The notes under the pieces: generated by a model
What the model was told of the DNA's origin: nothing
The model's input: only the letters and a program-made list of their open reading frames with translations
Database searches by the model: none
Shown: one piece after another, positions 18,131 through 26,062 of the stretch
How the letters are laid out: the number at the start of each line of letters is the position of its first letter
How positions within the stretch are numbered: position 1 is the stretch's first letter
Translations under genes and position numbers: made by a program
Source of the DNA: Thermomicrobiales bacterium
GTDB lineage: Bacteria; Chloroflexota; Chloroflexia; Thermomicrobiales; UBA6265
Direction of reading: 5' to 3'
Length of the DNA: 49,512 nucleotides
Assembly (NCBI GenBank): GCA_020432165.1
Contig: JAGQGU010000047.1
Coordinates: 1 to 49,512, forward strand

Positions 18131-19498
18131 TTAGTGAGACGAATCCGCAAGAAGCTGGGCCGATGCGAGCACCGAACCAAGCTGCACGGCCACAAGTTTA
18201 CGAATCGGCACGGCCCGGTAATTCAGTTCCGATTCCAGTTGAGAGGAGGATTCCGTGAACGCGGCCAATGCCTCCTTGTACCCGTTACGAATCTTGGGTG
18301 TGCCGTTACCTACATTGATCTCTCCCTCCAGCATACGCAAGAGCATGCCGAGTACCAGAAGACGATAGAAGCGACCCTCCTGATTACTCGAGAAGAGCTC
18401 GGCTACTGTTGCCATGCGTTCGGTGGAGGGATCGGATTCGGCCCAGGTGCGCTCCGCACTCAGGCTCTCTGCGTGCATATGCGCGAACGATGAGATTGCA
18501 TCCTGGAAGAGTGAATCCGTCTTCAGATCGTCCTTCACGGCGTCCAGAGTGCGTGTCACCACGCCGTAATCGGCCTCGGAGTTATCGAGATCTTTCAGGA
18601 TCGCTTCGCGTCGGGTCGTCTCGGTCACAGTGGTGTCATTCACGCGCGGATCGTCGAAGTACGCCATTTCGGTTACGAAGGTGAACGTGTCGTATTTCTC
18701 CGCGTACTCGAAGCTGGAGCCACCATGACTGAAGGTGGACATATCTGCGCCATTTGTTTCCATGTGATCGTAGGCATCGCGAGAACTCAGGAGTTTGTAG
18801 ATAGCGGGTGCAAACTCGACCGCGTAACTCGCTTCGCCTTCGCCCAGGCGCAGCGGAAGCTCTTCCCACCCTGGCATGGTGTGGAGCGTGTCATAGAGTT
18901 CTGGTCGATCGTGAGAGATGTAGTAGTAGACGCCGCCGAAGCCGGCATTGTGCAACGATCCCATCAAGGTCGGCTGCAGGCGGTCGATTACTCGCATCAG
19001 CATCTCCGTCTCGGAGATAGAGCGGTCGAAATAGTTCTGCTTGTAGAAGCTGGGGAAAGTCCACTCCACCTGCTGATGACCCGCCGGGCGATAGAAGTTG
19101 CGAGCGTAGTTGGTGACGGTGAATGGCCCTGCGAACCAGTTCTCGTTCAGGCGTGTACCATCCGGATCAACACAGGAGATAAGGTTCCAGGTGTAACCGA
19201 GACCATCACGTAGTGTTTCGTCCTGAGTCAGCATTCGTGCGAAATGATGCACCAGCATTGCGCCGATTGGCTCATTGGGATGCGGGCAAGCAAAGAGCAG
19301 GGCCTGTTTGCTGCCATTGCCGATGGTGAGCATGCTGATCGGTTCGCCCAGCGTGGAAGTGCCCACGCGCTCGAGCGTCGCCATCTCGGGGAACTCGGCG
19401 GCGATCGCCTCGAAGTCGGCATTCAGCTCATCGACGGTCAGGAAGCGATCCATTTCGGGTAGCGACTGCATGTACTCGCGAATATCCAGTGTTGGCAA
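18131..19498 (-). CDS. M14-family zinc carboxypeptidase
   Basis: 455 residues from a TTG start at 19498. The choice rests on AGGAAAGGA seven bases upstream and a promoter at 19544-19572, which lies downstream of the longer ATG option at 19639. The catalytic zinc motif HPNE (about residues 72-75), a downstream zinc His (SLHNAG), substrate-binding-type segments (NENW, NARNFYRP) and a FVTEMAYF segment with the general-base Glu fit the M14 carboxypeptidase fold. No signal peptide is visible with this start, so it is likely cytoplasmic and acts on imported peptides or peptide-like amides. It is the promoter-proximal gene of the importer/hyuA unit; 91 bases separate it from the solute-binding protein. 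Confidence 0.8.
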   Translation of the reverse strand: MPTLDIREYMQSLPEMDRFLTVDELNADFEAIAAEFPEMATLERVGTSTLGEPISMLTIGNGSKQALLFACPHPNEPIGAMLVHHFARMLTQDETLRDGLGYTWNLISCVDPDGTRLNENWFAGPFTVTNYARNFYRPAGHQQVEWTFPSFYKQNYFDRSISETEMLMRVIDRLQPTLMGSLHNAGFGGVYYYISHDRPELYDTLHTMPGWEELPLRLGEGEASYAVEFAPAIYKLLSSRDAYDHMETNGADMSTFSHGGSSFEYAEKYDTFTFVTEMAYFDDPRVNDTTVTETTRREAILKDLDNSEADYGVVTRTLDAVKDDLKTDSLFQDAISSFAHMHAESLSAERTWAESDPSTERMATVAELFSSNQEGRFYRLLVLGMLLRMLEGEINVGNGTPKIRNGYKEALAAFTESSSQLESELNYRAVPIRKLVAVQLGSVLASAQLLADSSH

Positions 19499-19539
19499 AC
19501 CGGTGTCCTTTCCTGACGGAAGTCTCTTGCGATACGTGA

Positions 19540-19572
19540 GCACAGTATTGTGCAGCATTTCACAGAGCGCAA
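19540..19572 (-). promoter_or_regulatory. Promoter with palindrome for the M14/Dpp/hyuA unit
   Basis: On the minus strand, TTGCGC (19567-19572) and AATACT (19544-19549) are 17 bases apart. GCACA-GTAT-TGTGC (19540-19553) is a perfect 5+5 palindrome covering the -10 box, where a repressor could act. The predicted start near 19537 leaves a ~40-base leader to the TTG. Confidence 0.5.
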
Positions 19573-19731
19573 TGGTTGGCAGCCGAGAAGAAGGGGATAG
19601 AGGAATGCGGATTGGAAGAGTCTGGGGCTCGTAGGCCATATTCTCTACGGACTATGGTCTGTATAAAGGTGTTTCGGCGGAGATTATCAGGTTCTGTTTT
19701 GATACGTGGTTGGTGCAGGAATGGTCACAAA

Positions 19732-19747
19732 CGGTATCGGAATACCG
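19732..19747. promoter_or_regulatory. Palindrome upstream of small HTH gene
   Basis: CGGTAT-CGGA-ATACCG is a perfect 6+6 inverted repeat, ~40 bases before the HTH gene. A CATAAT -10-like box follows at about 19759-19764. This suggests an operator, possibly autoregulatory. Confidence 0.45.
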
Positions 19748-19785
19748 CGTTCCGTGCCATAATGTATACAACAAAGGAGGTCGAT

Positions 19786-20016
19786 ATGAGCGACGATATG
19801 CGCATTGACGAGCCACCTGTTGGACACAGATGGGAACTGCTACATCGTGAGGAATACACACCGGAGGAAGCCGCTGAAGTGCTGAATATGCACGCGAGTC
19901 ATCTCCTGAAAGCGGCGTTTGGTGGTGATTTGAAGGCGGAGATTATCAACGGCGATGTGATCAGCATTCGTCGATCCGATCTCGTTGCCTGGTTGCAGTG
20001 GCGGGAACAGCATTAG
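19786..20016 (+). CDS. Small excisionase-type HTH DNA-binding protein
   Basis: 76 residues. AAAGGAGG (19773-19780) five bases before ATG 19786 settles the start; the frame is open further upstream but that part is not coding. The core YTPEEAAEVLNMHASHLLKAAFGG ... ISIRRSDLVAWLQW is a MerR/excisionase-like winged helix-turn-helix (HTH_17 type). The family acts as small DNA-binding regulators or excision factors. No integrase, attachment site or toxin partner is nearby, so a stand-alone regulator is more likely. Confidence 0.75.
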   Translation: MSDDMRIDEPPVGHRWELLHREEYTPEEAAEVLNMHASHLLKAAFGGDLKAEIINGDVISIRRSDLVAWLQWREQH

Positions 20017-20044
20017 GCCCCTCTCTATCCGATCAGGAGCAACA

Positions 20045-20074
20045 AGAAACCCGGTCAGCATCGACCGGGTTTCT
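20045..20074. terminator. Bidirectional terminator between HTH and DoxX genes
   Basis: AGAAACCCGGTC (20045-20056) and GACCGGGTTTCT (20063-20074) form a perfect 12-bp stem with a six-base loop. It lies between two convergent stop codons and has A/T-rich flanks on both sides. Confidence 0.85.
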
Positions 20075-20097
20075 CATTTCTCAGTTGTGAGATAGTG

Positions 20098-20961
20098 CTA
20101 CGAGTTTTTGGGGCTTGCCTTACCTGCGCCTTCGTCGCTTGTCCACGGGGTGCCGAGGGCCGGCAGCAGCCAGCGATCCATGCCCAACCAACCAGCGACC
20201 TTCCAGCCGATGATGATGAAGACAGTCAGAGCGAACATCCAGGGATTGGAGCTGACGGTACCGGCGAGCATGAAGTTCATGTTCATGACGGTGCCGAAGA
20301 AGGCTGCGATACCGAGCAGAGCGCCGAAGAGAAGGCCGAGACCAACCAGCGTTTCACCAAAGGCGATGAGCGGACCGAACCAGGTTGTCCATCCATGATC
20401 GACAATGAACTGGAGGAAATCTGCGTACCAACCGAAGACGGCCTTGGTAGCACCGGTATCCGGATTTGGCGTGTAGGCACCCATCAGGAAGCCCTTCAGG
20501 GAATCGCCGCGAGCCATGTGGACTTCAGTGGCTGCGCCGTCGACCATCTTGGTCACAGTGCCACTCTGGGCCCAACCAGCATCAAAGATCTTGTGCCAGC
20601 CACCCTGCAGCCAGTGAATGGCGAGCACGAAGCGGAGGGGCAGCCACAACACGGCCAGCCAGGTGTTGCCGGTGAGCGCCTTCCAGAAAGCTGGATCATC
20701 GACCTGGCCAGGAGTGCTATCAATGGAGTGTGGGGTGATATCGATCTCGCGATCACCGATCTGCGAGGCCTGCCAGAAGCCCAGCACCGGGATGGCGATC
20801 AGGCAGATCCAGCGGATCCAGGACCCGTCGAGCGTCTTCGCGAAGTTATCGCCGAAGAACGGCCCACCGAATGGAGCATCATCAACCATGAACTCCAGGA
20901 AGAGGTACAGCAGGAACGCCACGACCGTGAAGGTGTAGATCCTGCTCTTGTTGATAATCAT
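20098..20961 (-). CDS. DoxX family membrane protein
   Basis: 287 residues with about five to six membrane helices. The RFVLAIHWLQGGWHKIFDAGW segment and the later FGPLIAFGETLVGLGLLFGALLGIAAFFG helix with TVMNMNFMLAG are DoxX/DoxD signatures, as in the thiosulfate:quinone oxidoreductase large subunit and related oxidoreductase-associated proteins. An N-terminal helix (TFTVVAFLLYLFLEF) and a soluble insertion precede the core. No partner DoxA or rhodanese is visible, so substrate and redox role stay open. A GAGG-type ribosome site (from +strand CCTCC, 20968-20972) precedes the ATG. Confidence 0.78.
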   Translation of the reverse strand: MIINKSRIYTFTVVAFLLYLFLEFMVDDAPFGGPFFGDNFAKTLDGSWIRWICLIAIPVLGFWQASQIGDREIDITPHSIDSTPGQVDDPAFWKALTGNTWLAVLWLPLRFVLAIHWLQGGWHKIFDAGWAQSGTVTKMVDGAATEVHMARGDSLKGFLMGAYTPNPDTGATKAVFGWYADFLQFIVDHGWTTWFGPLIAFGETLVGLGLLFGALLGIAAFFGTVMNMNFMLAGTVSSNPWMFALTVFIIIGWKVAGWLGMDRWLLPALGTPWTSDEGAGKASPKNS

Positions 20962-21193
20962 GAGGTCCTCCCTCTAAGACTGCGCTGAACCGCGTGGCTA
21001 AACCGACTTGCTGCTCGTTGGTTCGTGGAGATTTCCACAGCCCCTCGTTACGGGTTAATACTCATGCAGGTACCGCCAAGGAAGCGTAGATATTGTCGCG
21101 AGGAGTGTGTCAATTCCGTAACAAGCACCTGTCATACTGCGATGAAATGAGCTATTTGTGTCAGGACTTGTAGGGTTTTTCAGGAGGTTGATG
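20962..21193. promoter_or_regulatory. Divergent intergenic region between DoxX and membrane-anchored protein genes
   Basis: The region holds no gene. On the minus strand TTGACA (21108-21113) is a strong -35 candidate for the DoxX gene; the best -10 after it (TATCTA) is at a short 15-base spacing. GTGGA-GATT-TCCAC is a small inverted repeat near 21025-21042. On the plus strand AGGAGG (21182-21187) serves the gene at 21194. Confidence 0.35.
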
Positions 21194-21739
21194 ATGTTCA
21201 GACGACGAGGGTGTCTCTTCGGGTGTGGCAGCATATTGCTGATTTGTGTGGCATTGGGTTTGGTTGGCTGGTTTGTCGGCGTTCCTCGCGTTGTGGATAC
21301 GTTGCAAGAGAGTGTTGGTGACACAATCTCGACCTATGTTGCCGAGGAGATTAGTTCTGGTTACTCACGGGCGCAGTTGCAGCAAGGTGCCGATGTTCCT
21401 TTCTATTTTGCTGCCATTAACAATGATCTCAGCGGTGCCGAGGCAGGCAACGACGGATTCGAGGAGTTGGCGATTCGGGGACGCGGCAACGAGATCGTCA
21501 TGGAGGCCACCTTCACTAGTGGATCCTACGAGATCGCATTTGTCCCATCCATCACCAGCGATGGTCGCCTGGAGCTTACCCCGACAACCGACGGTAACTG
21601 GTTCGAGGACAAGGTGATGGATGTGCTTGGCGGCGGCTTCGAGCAATCCATAAATACCTGGCTGGAGGAGAACGGATTGGTGCTCACCGATATTCGGGTG
21701 GGTGAGGATGCGGTGATTCTCTCGGTTACAGGAGAGTAA
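21194..21739 (+). CDS. Membrane-anchored protein of unknown function
   Basis: 181 residues from ATG 21194, which sits six bases after AGGAGG; a GTG at 21158 in the same frame lies upstream of that site and is unlikely. MFRRRGCLFGCG is followed by a hydrophobic helix (~residues 13-33), giving a basic Cys-containing N-terminus and an extracytoplasmic body of ~145 residues. The body is mostly beta-type with acidic patches (LAIRGRGNEIVMEATF ... GLVLTDIRVGEDAVI). The layout resembles lipid-binding DUF2993-like proteins, but this is only a shape resemblance. The ATG at 21191 is an equal alternative. Confidence 0.65.
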   Translation: MFRRRGCLFGCGSILLICVALGLVGWFVGVPRVVDTLQESVGDTISTYVAEEISSGYSRAQLQQGADVPFYFAAINNDLSGAEAGNDGFEELAIRGRGNEIVMEATFTSGSYEIAFVPSITSDGRLELTPTTDGNWFEDKVMDVLGGGFEQSINTWLEENGLVLTDIRVGEDAVILSVTGE

Positions 21740-21794
21740 CATTGGCCAGCGTGCCGGGTCTTGGCCGGCATCCGTAACTTGATGGCGTACACTG

Positions 21795-21824
21795 TATCGG
21801 CGGACCAATAGGGATCCGCCGATA
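21795..21824. promoter_or_regulatory. 10-bp inverted repeat upstream of small membrane-protein gene
   Basis: TATCGGCGGA (21795-21804) and TCCGCCGATA (21815-21824) are perfect complements separated by ten bases. It could terminate the preceding gene, although no T run follows, or serve as an operator for the gene at 21852. Confidence 0.5.
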
Positions 21825-21851
21825 TGCGGCTACACATATGAAGGGACCATC

Positions 21852-22076
21852 GTGTCCGACCAGATACCAGAGACGACTGAAACGCCAGATCCGAGCCTGC
21901 CAGATACTACTGACGCGATCGTGGAATCGCCAGAGTCCATAGCGAAACCTCAGGCCACCGAGGTGCCGGAGAGCACTGTCGGTACGGGTACTGCCATGGC
22001 CTTAGGCTGTGTTGCGGGAACCGTGGTGCTTATCCTCTTTGGACTCATCTTCCTGGCGGTGCAGGCACTCCTTTAG
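21852..22076 (+). CDS. Small single-helix membrane protein
   Basis: 74 residues from a GTG at 21852, with AAGGGA five bases upstream. Residues 1-44 are Pro/Glu/Thr/Ser-rich and acidic; residues ~46-72 are a hydrophobic helix (ALGCVAGTVVLILFGLIFLAVQALL). No family was recognised. A tail-anchored or single-pass topology is likely. Confidence 0.6.
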   Translation: MSDQIPETTETPDPSLPDTTDAIVESPESIAKPQATEVPESTVGTGTAMALGCVAGTVVLILFGLIFLAVQALL

Positions 22077-22347
22077 CCATCCATTCAGATGAACATGCTA
22101 GACTAGCAGCGACGTATCTGCGATACGCGCTTTATGTTGCGCGTTTCGCGCCTGAGTCGCTCCTGCTTGTGGCCTAGAGTTGCACCTGCCACGATCTCTG
22201 CATCGATACGATGTTGTGAGCGATTCGAGCCGTTTTTGGCTCCCGGTCGGCATCGCCGATCCAAACCCTAACCATCTTTCCCGCACCAACCCGATGTGAG
22301 TTGGCGCAATTATCGCGTGTGCAACAACGCGTGGAGTATCAATACTT
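22077..22347 (+). other. Long leader region of RNase J gene
   Basis: A 271-base gap without a gene. A TAGACT -10-like box (22099-22104) near its left end would give a leader of ~240 bases before the TTG start. Several short inverted repeats are present, such as CGAGCC near 22221-22236 paired with GGCTC. RNase J and RNase E genes are often controlled through long leaders that the enzyme itself cuts. That role here is an inference. Confidence 0.4.
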
Positions 22348-24390
22348 TTGGATAACGATAACAAGCAACAACAATCAGAACCGAAGGAACTTTCCAACAC
22401 CCAGAAACGAAACAAGCGCTACTGGCAACGTCGCAAGAAGAGTAAATCGACGGGGCAGAACCAGGAAACACCAAACCAAACCCAGCAGACTCAGCAGCCC
22501 AAAGAGCAGCCAGCCCAGCAACAACCTCGGCAACAGAAGCAGCAGAACTATCGTCCGGCCCAGGAGAAGAAAAGCGCCACTACCGAGAATCAGCAGCAAA
22601 AACGGCAGCAGAACCAGCCACGTGTACGCCGACCGCGCCGTGAAGAGGAAACCTCACCGCGTCAGCCACGATTCCGCCACGCCGCACCTCCGGGTGGCTT
22701 TGCGACTGCCGGACCGATCGGTTCGGACACACTCCGCGTGATTCCGCTGGGTGGTGTGGGTGAAGTCGGCAAGAACATGACCGTTGTCGAGTGCGGCAAC
22801 GATATCGTCATGCTGGACGCTGGTGGCAAGTTCCCGGAAGAATCTCAACGAGGCATTGATCTCATCATTCCGGATGTGACCTTCGTCGTGGATCGCCTGC
22901 GCAACTTCCGTGGCATTCTCATTACTCATGGTCATGAGGATCATATCGGAGGTCTGCCATACATCGTGCCGCAGTTGGTGCGGGGCGATAAGAAGGTGCC
23001 GATCTATGCGACACCGCTTGCCATCGGCTTCATTCAGCGCAAGCTGGAAGAGGCGCGACTGGACAACATGGTGGAGCTGCATACGGTTAAGGGTGGCGAT
23101 ACCGTTCAACTCGGTCAGATCAAGGCCGAGTACATCCATGTAACCCACTCGATCCCGGATGCGTGCGCCATCGCGCTGCACACGTCGGTCGGCACCATCG
23201 TCGATACCGGCGACTTCAAGTTCGATCCCACTCCCGTCATGGGCAAACCGACCGATGAGAAGCGTCTGAAGCGGCTCGGCGATCGCGGTGTGCTCGCGCT
23301 CTTCAGCGATACCGTGCGTGTCGAGGTCGATGGCAGCACGCCCTCCGAGTCTGTTGTGCTGAAGAATATGGATGAGGAGATCAAGTCCGCCAAGGGCCAG
23401 GTTATCATCGCCACCTTCGCCTCCAACATCAGTCGCATCCACATGGCGATGTTGGCTGCGAAGAAATACGGTCGGAAGGTCGCCGTTGCTGGCCGGAGCA
23501 TGGAGCAGAACTCTCGGGTTGCCCAGGAACTCGGCTATCTGGATGATGAAGACGATCTGCTGATCCCGCTCGATGCGATCAACCGCATGCCAAAAGACAA
23601 GCGCGTGATTGTGGTGACCGGCTCTCAGGGTGAAGCCAGTGCTGCCCTCAGCCGGATTGCTGCGGGTGAGCATCCCAAAATCCGGGTTTCGCGCGGCGAC
23701 AAGATCATCGTCAGCGCAACCCCGATTCCGGGCAACGAAGACACCGTCAGCCACACCATCAATAACCTCTTCAAATTGGGGACGGATGTGGTCTACAGCG
23801 GTCGCAATCGCGCGGTCCATGTCTCCGGGCATGCTGGTCGTGATGAGTTGGCGAAGATGATACAGCTGTTACGACCGAAGTACGCAGTGCCGATCCACGG
23901 TGAGTATCGTCACATGGCACTTTATCGCGAGATTTGTGTCGAGAACGGCATCCGCCGCGAACATGTGATGCTGCCCGAGATCGGTGGCATCATCGAGTTC
24001 ACCAGGAAGGATGCTGGTCAACGCGGACGCGTACCCAGTGGCAATATTCTCGTCGATCGCCTGGGTGATCGCGGTAATCCTCAGACCGTGCTCCGCACGC
24101 GTGAGAATCTCACCGAAAATGGCTTCGTGGTGGTGACCCTGATCATGGATCGCGCTACCAGTGAACTTGTGGCTGGTCCATATCTGGTTGGCCAGGGTCT
24201 GGCGCCAGAGATCAGCAGCGCTGCGCTCAAGGAAGCCGAGAACGAGGTGCGACGCCTCTTTGCCCGGCGAGATAACCAAAGTCCGCAATACGCCTTCATC
24301 GTGCAGCGCACCAAGGAAACGGTTGGACGCGTGCTCTATCGCCATTCAAAGACACGACCATTGGTGCTGCCGATTGTGACCGAACTCTAG
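22348..24390 (+). CDS. rnj: Ribonuclease J with long disordered N-terminal extension
   Basis: 680 residues from a TTG at 22348 with GTGGAG ~11 bases upstream. Residues 1-~130 are Gln/Asn/Lys/Arg-rich low-complexity sequence, likely disordered and RNA-binding. From ~130 the RNase J core begins: RVIPLGGVGEVGKNM, the metal motif THGHEDHIGG (~193-202), THSIPDACAI, DTGDFKFDPTP, the beta-CASP segments and HVSGHAGRDEL, ending with the C-terminal ~90-residue domain. RNase J is a 5'-3' exo- and endonuclease central to mRNA decay and rRNA maturation in bacteria lacking RNase E. Usual length is ~555 residues, so the excess is the N-terminal tail. A terminator follows directly. Confidence 0.92.
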   Translation: MDNDNKQQQSEPKELSNTQKRNKRYWQRRKKSKSTGQNQETPNQTQQTQQPKEQPAQQQPRQQKQQNYRPAQEKKSATTENQQQKRQQNQPRVRRPRREEETSPRQPRFRHAAPPGGFATAGPIGSDTLRVIPLGGVGEVGKNMTVVECGNDIVMLDAGGKFPEESQRGIDLIIPDVTFVVDRLRNFRGILITHGHEDHIGGLPYIVPQLVRGDKKVPIYATPLAIGFIQRKLEEARLDNMVELHTVKGGDTVQLGQIKAEYIHVTHSIPDACAIALHTSVGTIVDTGDFKFDPTPVMGKPTDEKRLKRLGDRGVLALFSDTVRVEVDGSTPSESVVLKNMDEEIKSAKGQVIIATFASNISRIHMAMLAAKKYGRKVAVAGRSMEQNSRVAQELGYLDDEDDLLIPLDAINRMPKDKRVIVVTGSQGEASAALSRIAAGEHPKIRVSRGDKIIVSATPIPGNEDTVSHTINNLFKLGTDVVYSGRNRAVHVSGHAGRDELAKMIQLLRPKYAVPIHGEYRHMALYREICVENGIRREHVMLPEIGGIIEFTRKDAGQRGRVPSGNILVDRLGDRGNPQTVLRTRENLTENGFVVVTLIMDRATSELVAGPYLVGQGLAPEISSAALKEAENEVRRLFARRDNQSPQYAFIVQRTKETVGRVLYRHSKTRPLVLPIVTEL

Positions 24391-24395
24391 TACCA

Positions 24396-24443
24396 GACTC
24401 CAACGTTTGGAGTCAGAAAGGGAGCAGCCGAGCTGCTCCTTTT
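24396..24443 (+). terminator. Double hairpin terminator after RNase J gene
   Basis: GACTCCAA-CGT-TTGGAGTC (24396-24414) is followed by a 12-bp stem AAAGGGAGCAGC / GCTGCTCCTTTT (24417-24443, one G-T pair) ending in a T run. Confidence 0.85.
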
Positions 24444-24470
24444 CGCAAAGATCAATAGTTTGGAGCGACC

Positions 24471-25784
24471 ATGACTGATCCACATCGCCCCGTTTATCAC
24501 TTGATGCCGGAACGCAATTGGATGAACGATCCGAACGGACTCGTTCAGGTCGATGGGGTCTTTCACGCGTTTTATCAGCACAATCCTTATGGTGCCCTCT
24601 GGGGCAATATGAGCTGGGGCCATGCGCGGAGTCGTGATCTCATCCATTGGGAGCATCTCTCCATCGCGATCCGACAGGATCCAGATGGACCAGATGCAAG
24701 CGGGTGCTTTAGCGGTGCGATCGTGAATCATGGCGGCGTGCCAACAATGGTCTACACCGGTGTCCGGGGTGATGACGAGTTGTGTTGTGTCGCCTGGCCG
24801 GAAGATGACGAGCTGATCGCATGGCGGAAATATGCAGATAATCCGGTGATCAAGCACACGCCACAGGATGTAGCCACAACCATTTTTCGCGATCACACCC
24901 TCTGGCGAGACGGTGATTTCTGGTACATGGGAGTCGGATCCGGTATCGAGGGACGGGGTGGGGCTGTACTGCTCTATCGATCAACCGATCTGATCGATTG
25001 GGAGTACCTTCACCCGTTGATCGTGGAACAGCCCGAGTTGAATCCCGAGAGTGCGCTCATCAGCACGGGCTGGGAGTGTCCGGACTTCTTCTTCGTAGGT
25101 GAAGAGCCGGCCCTGATCGTTTGCGAGTGGGATGGCGATCCTGTCGCCGTCAGTTGGTATCGCGGCGAATACGGTGACCAAAGATTCCATGCGGTCAGCA
25201 AGGGTGTCGTGGATTACGGTGACTGCCTTTATGCGCCACAAACCTTCCGTTCCGAGGATGGTGGTCGACTCTTCTTCGGCTGGATGCGGGAGAAGCGGTC
25301 CGACGACGAGCAGGTAGCTGCTGGTTGGAGCGGCGTCTTTAGCTTGCCGCGCGAGGTGATCTTCCACGAAGATGGATCGCTTGGGTTTGTGCCAGCAGCC
25401 GAAGTGATGGGGCTACGGGGAGATGCGCAGCACTATATGGTGAGTGATGGTGGTGTCTCCACCTCAGCCGCTTGCGAGATTGAGGTTGCGGCAACGATAC
25501 CCGTTGAGCTTTCATGGCCCAACGAATGCATCATCAACTGGGATGGAGAGATTCTGCGCGTTCAGGCGCGTGATGAGGAGTTTGCTGCACCTCTGAACGG
25601 GCCGTTAGCATCCGACGCAAGCCTGCGCATCTTCATCGATCATTCGCTGGTGGAAGCCTTCCTGGGGGATCGTATCGCTCTGAGCACACGCGTCTACCGC
25701 GAAGATGCTTGCTGGGACGAAGCCACGGTGAAAGCCGACGAGGGTACCGAGATTACCGTCTGGGGAATTGCTTCGATCTGGTAG
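24471..25784 (+). CDS. GH32 beta-fructosidase / sucrose(-6-phosphate) hydrolase
   Basis: 437 residues. The GH32 nucleophile motif NWMNDPNG (D20), the FSGA segment, FRDHTLW in place of the usual RDP motif, and WECPDFF with the acid/base Glu are in the expected order and spacing. The C-terminal beta-sandwich ends with FIDHSLVEAFLGD, the family's typical D-x-S-x-V-E-x-F element. It has no signal peptide, so it likely acts in the cytoplasm on sucrose, sucrose-6-phosphate or short fructans. The RDP-to-RDH change is worth noting since the Asp contacts substrate and is kept. No sugar transporter lies beside it. GGAG precedes the ATG. Confidence 0.9.
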   Translation: MTDPHRPVYHLMPERNWMNDPNGLVQVDGVFHAFYQHNPYGALWGNMSWGHARSRDLIHWEHLSIAIRQDPDGPDASGCFSGAIVNHGGVPTMVYTGVRGDDELCCVAWPEDDELIAWRKYADNPVIKHTPQDVATTIFRDHTLWRDGDFWYMGVGSGIEGRGGAVLLYRSTDLIDWEYLHPLIVEQPELNPESALISTGWECPDFFFVGEEPALIVCEWDGDPVAVSWYRGEYGDQRFHAVSKGVVDYGDCLYAPQTFRSEDGGRLFFGWMREKRSDDEQVAAGWSGVFSLPREVIFHEDGSLGFVPAAEVMGLRGDAQHYMVSDGGVSTSAACEIEVAATIPVELSWPNECIINWDGEILRVQARDEEFAAPLNGPLASDASLRIFIDHSLVEAFLGDRIALSTRVYREDACWDEATVKADEGTEITVWGIASIW

Positions 25785-25810
25785 GAATACTGAGGACATC
25801 AGCAGTGATA

Positions 25811-26014
25811 GAGTCACGAAGACGTTGACTCGGAACTTGCGGCAGCGAAGCTGCGATCTCGAGCGGAGCCATAGAGGCCTAGGTTCGAGTAGCCGCCCAG
25901 CGCGAAATCCTGGAACAGGTGGCGGAGTGGATGTCCGTCGAGTACCGGAACCCGGGCAACTCAATCGCGACGTCCCGTCGCTCTTGAGGCCCGGGTCTAC
26001 TTTCAAATCGTTCG
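25811..26014 (+). ncRNA. Strongly folded non-coding stretch, candidate structured RNA (T-box-like resemblance)
   Basis: A ~200-base stretch in a 278-base gap between convergent genes carries at least five stems in series. They are GAGTCACG...CGTTGACTC (25811-25831), GCAGC-GAA-GCTGC (25842-25854), CTCGA/TCGAG (25858-25889), CCGCC/GGCGG enclosing CCTG-GAA-CAGG (25893-25925), and a 19-bp compound stem. In that last stem ACCCGGGC, CTCAA and GCGACG pair with CGTCGC, TTGAG and GCCCGGGT (25950-25996). A short AAATC-GTTC-GATTT hairpin follows. AGTAGCCG, GTACCG and CGTCCC in this order recall T-box leaders, but the canonical T-box core is not matched and no aminoacyl-tRNA gene follows. The strand is uncertain. 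Confidence 0.35.
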
Positions 26015-26062
26015 ATTTAGTTGGAGGTTATCCATACCGTCTGCATGAGGATCGATGAAGCT

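Noticed and set aside
22654-23832. 392-codon minus-strand frame inside the RNase J gene
   Set aside because: Unrecognisable, and RNase J motifs are continuous on the plus strand.
25870-25900. GGTTCGAG loop resembling a tRNA T-arm
   Set aside because: No acceptor, D-arm or anticodon arm at tRNA spacing, and no CCA; not a tRNA.
25605-26006. 133-codon minus-strand frame in the convergent gap
   Set aside because: Arg/Pro/Ser-rich product without motifs; overlaps the end of the GH32 gene and the folded region, better explained as non-coding.
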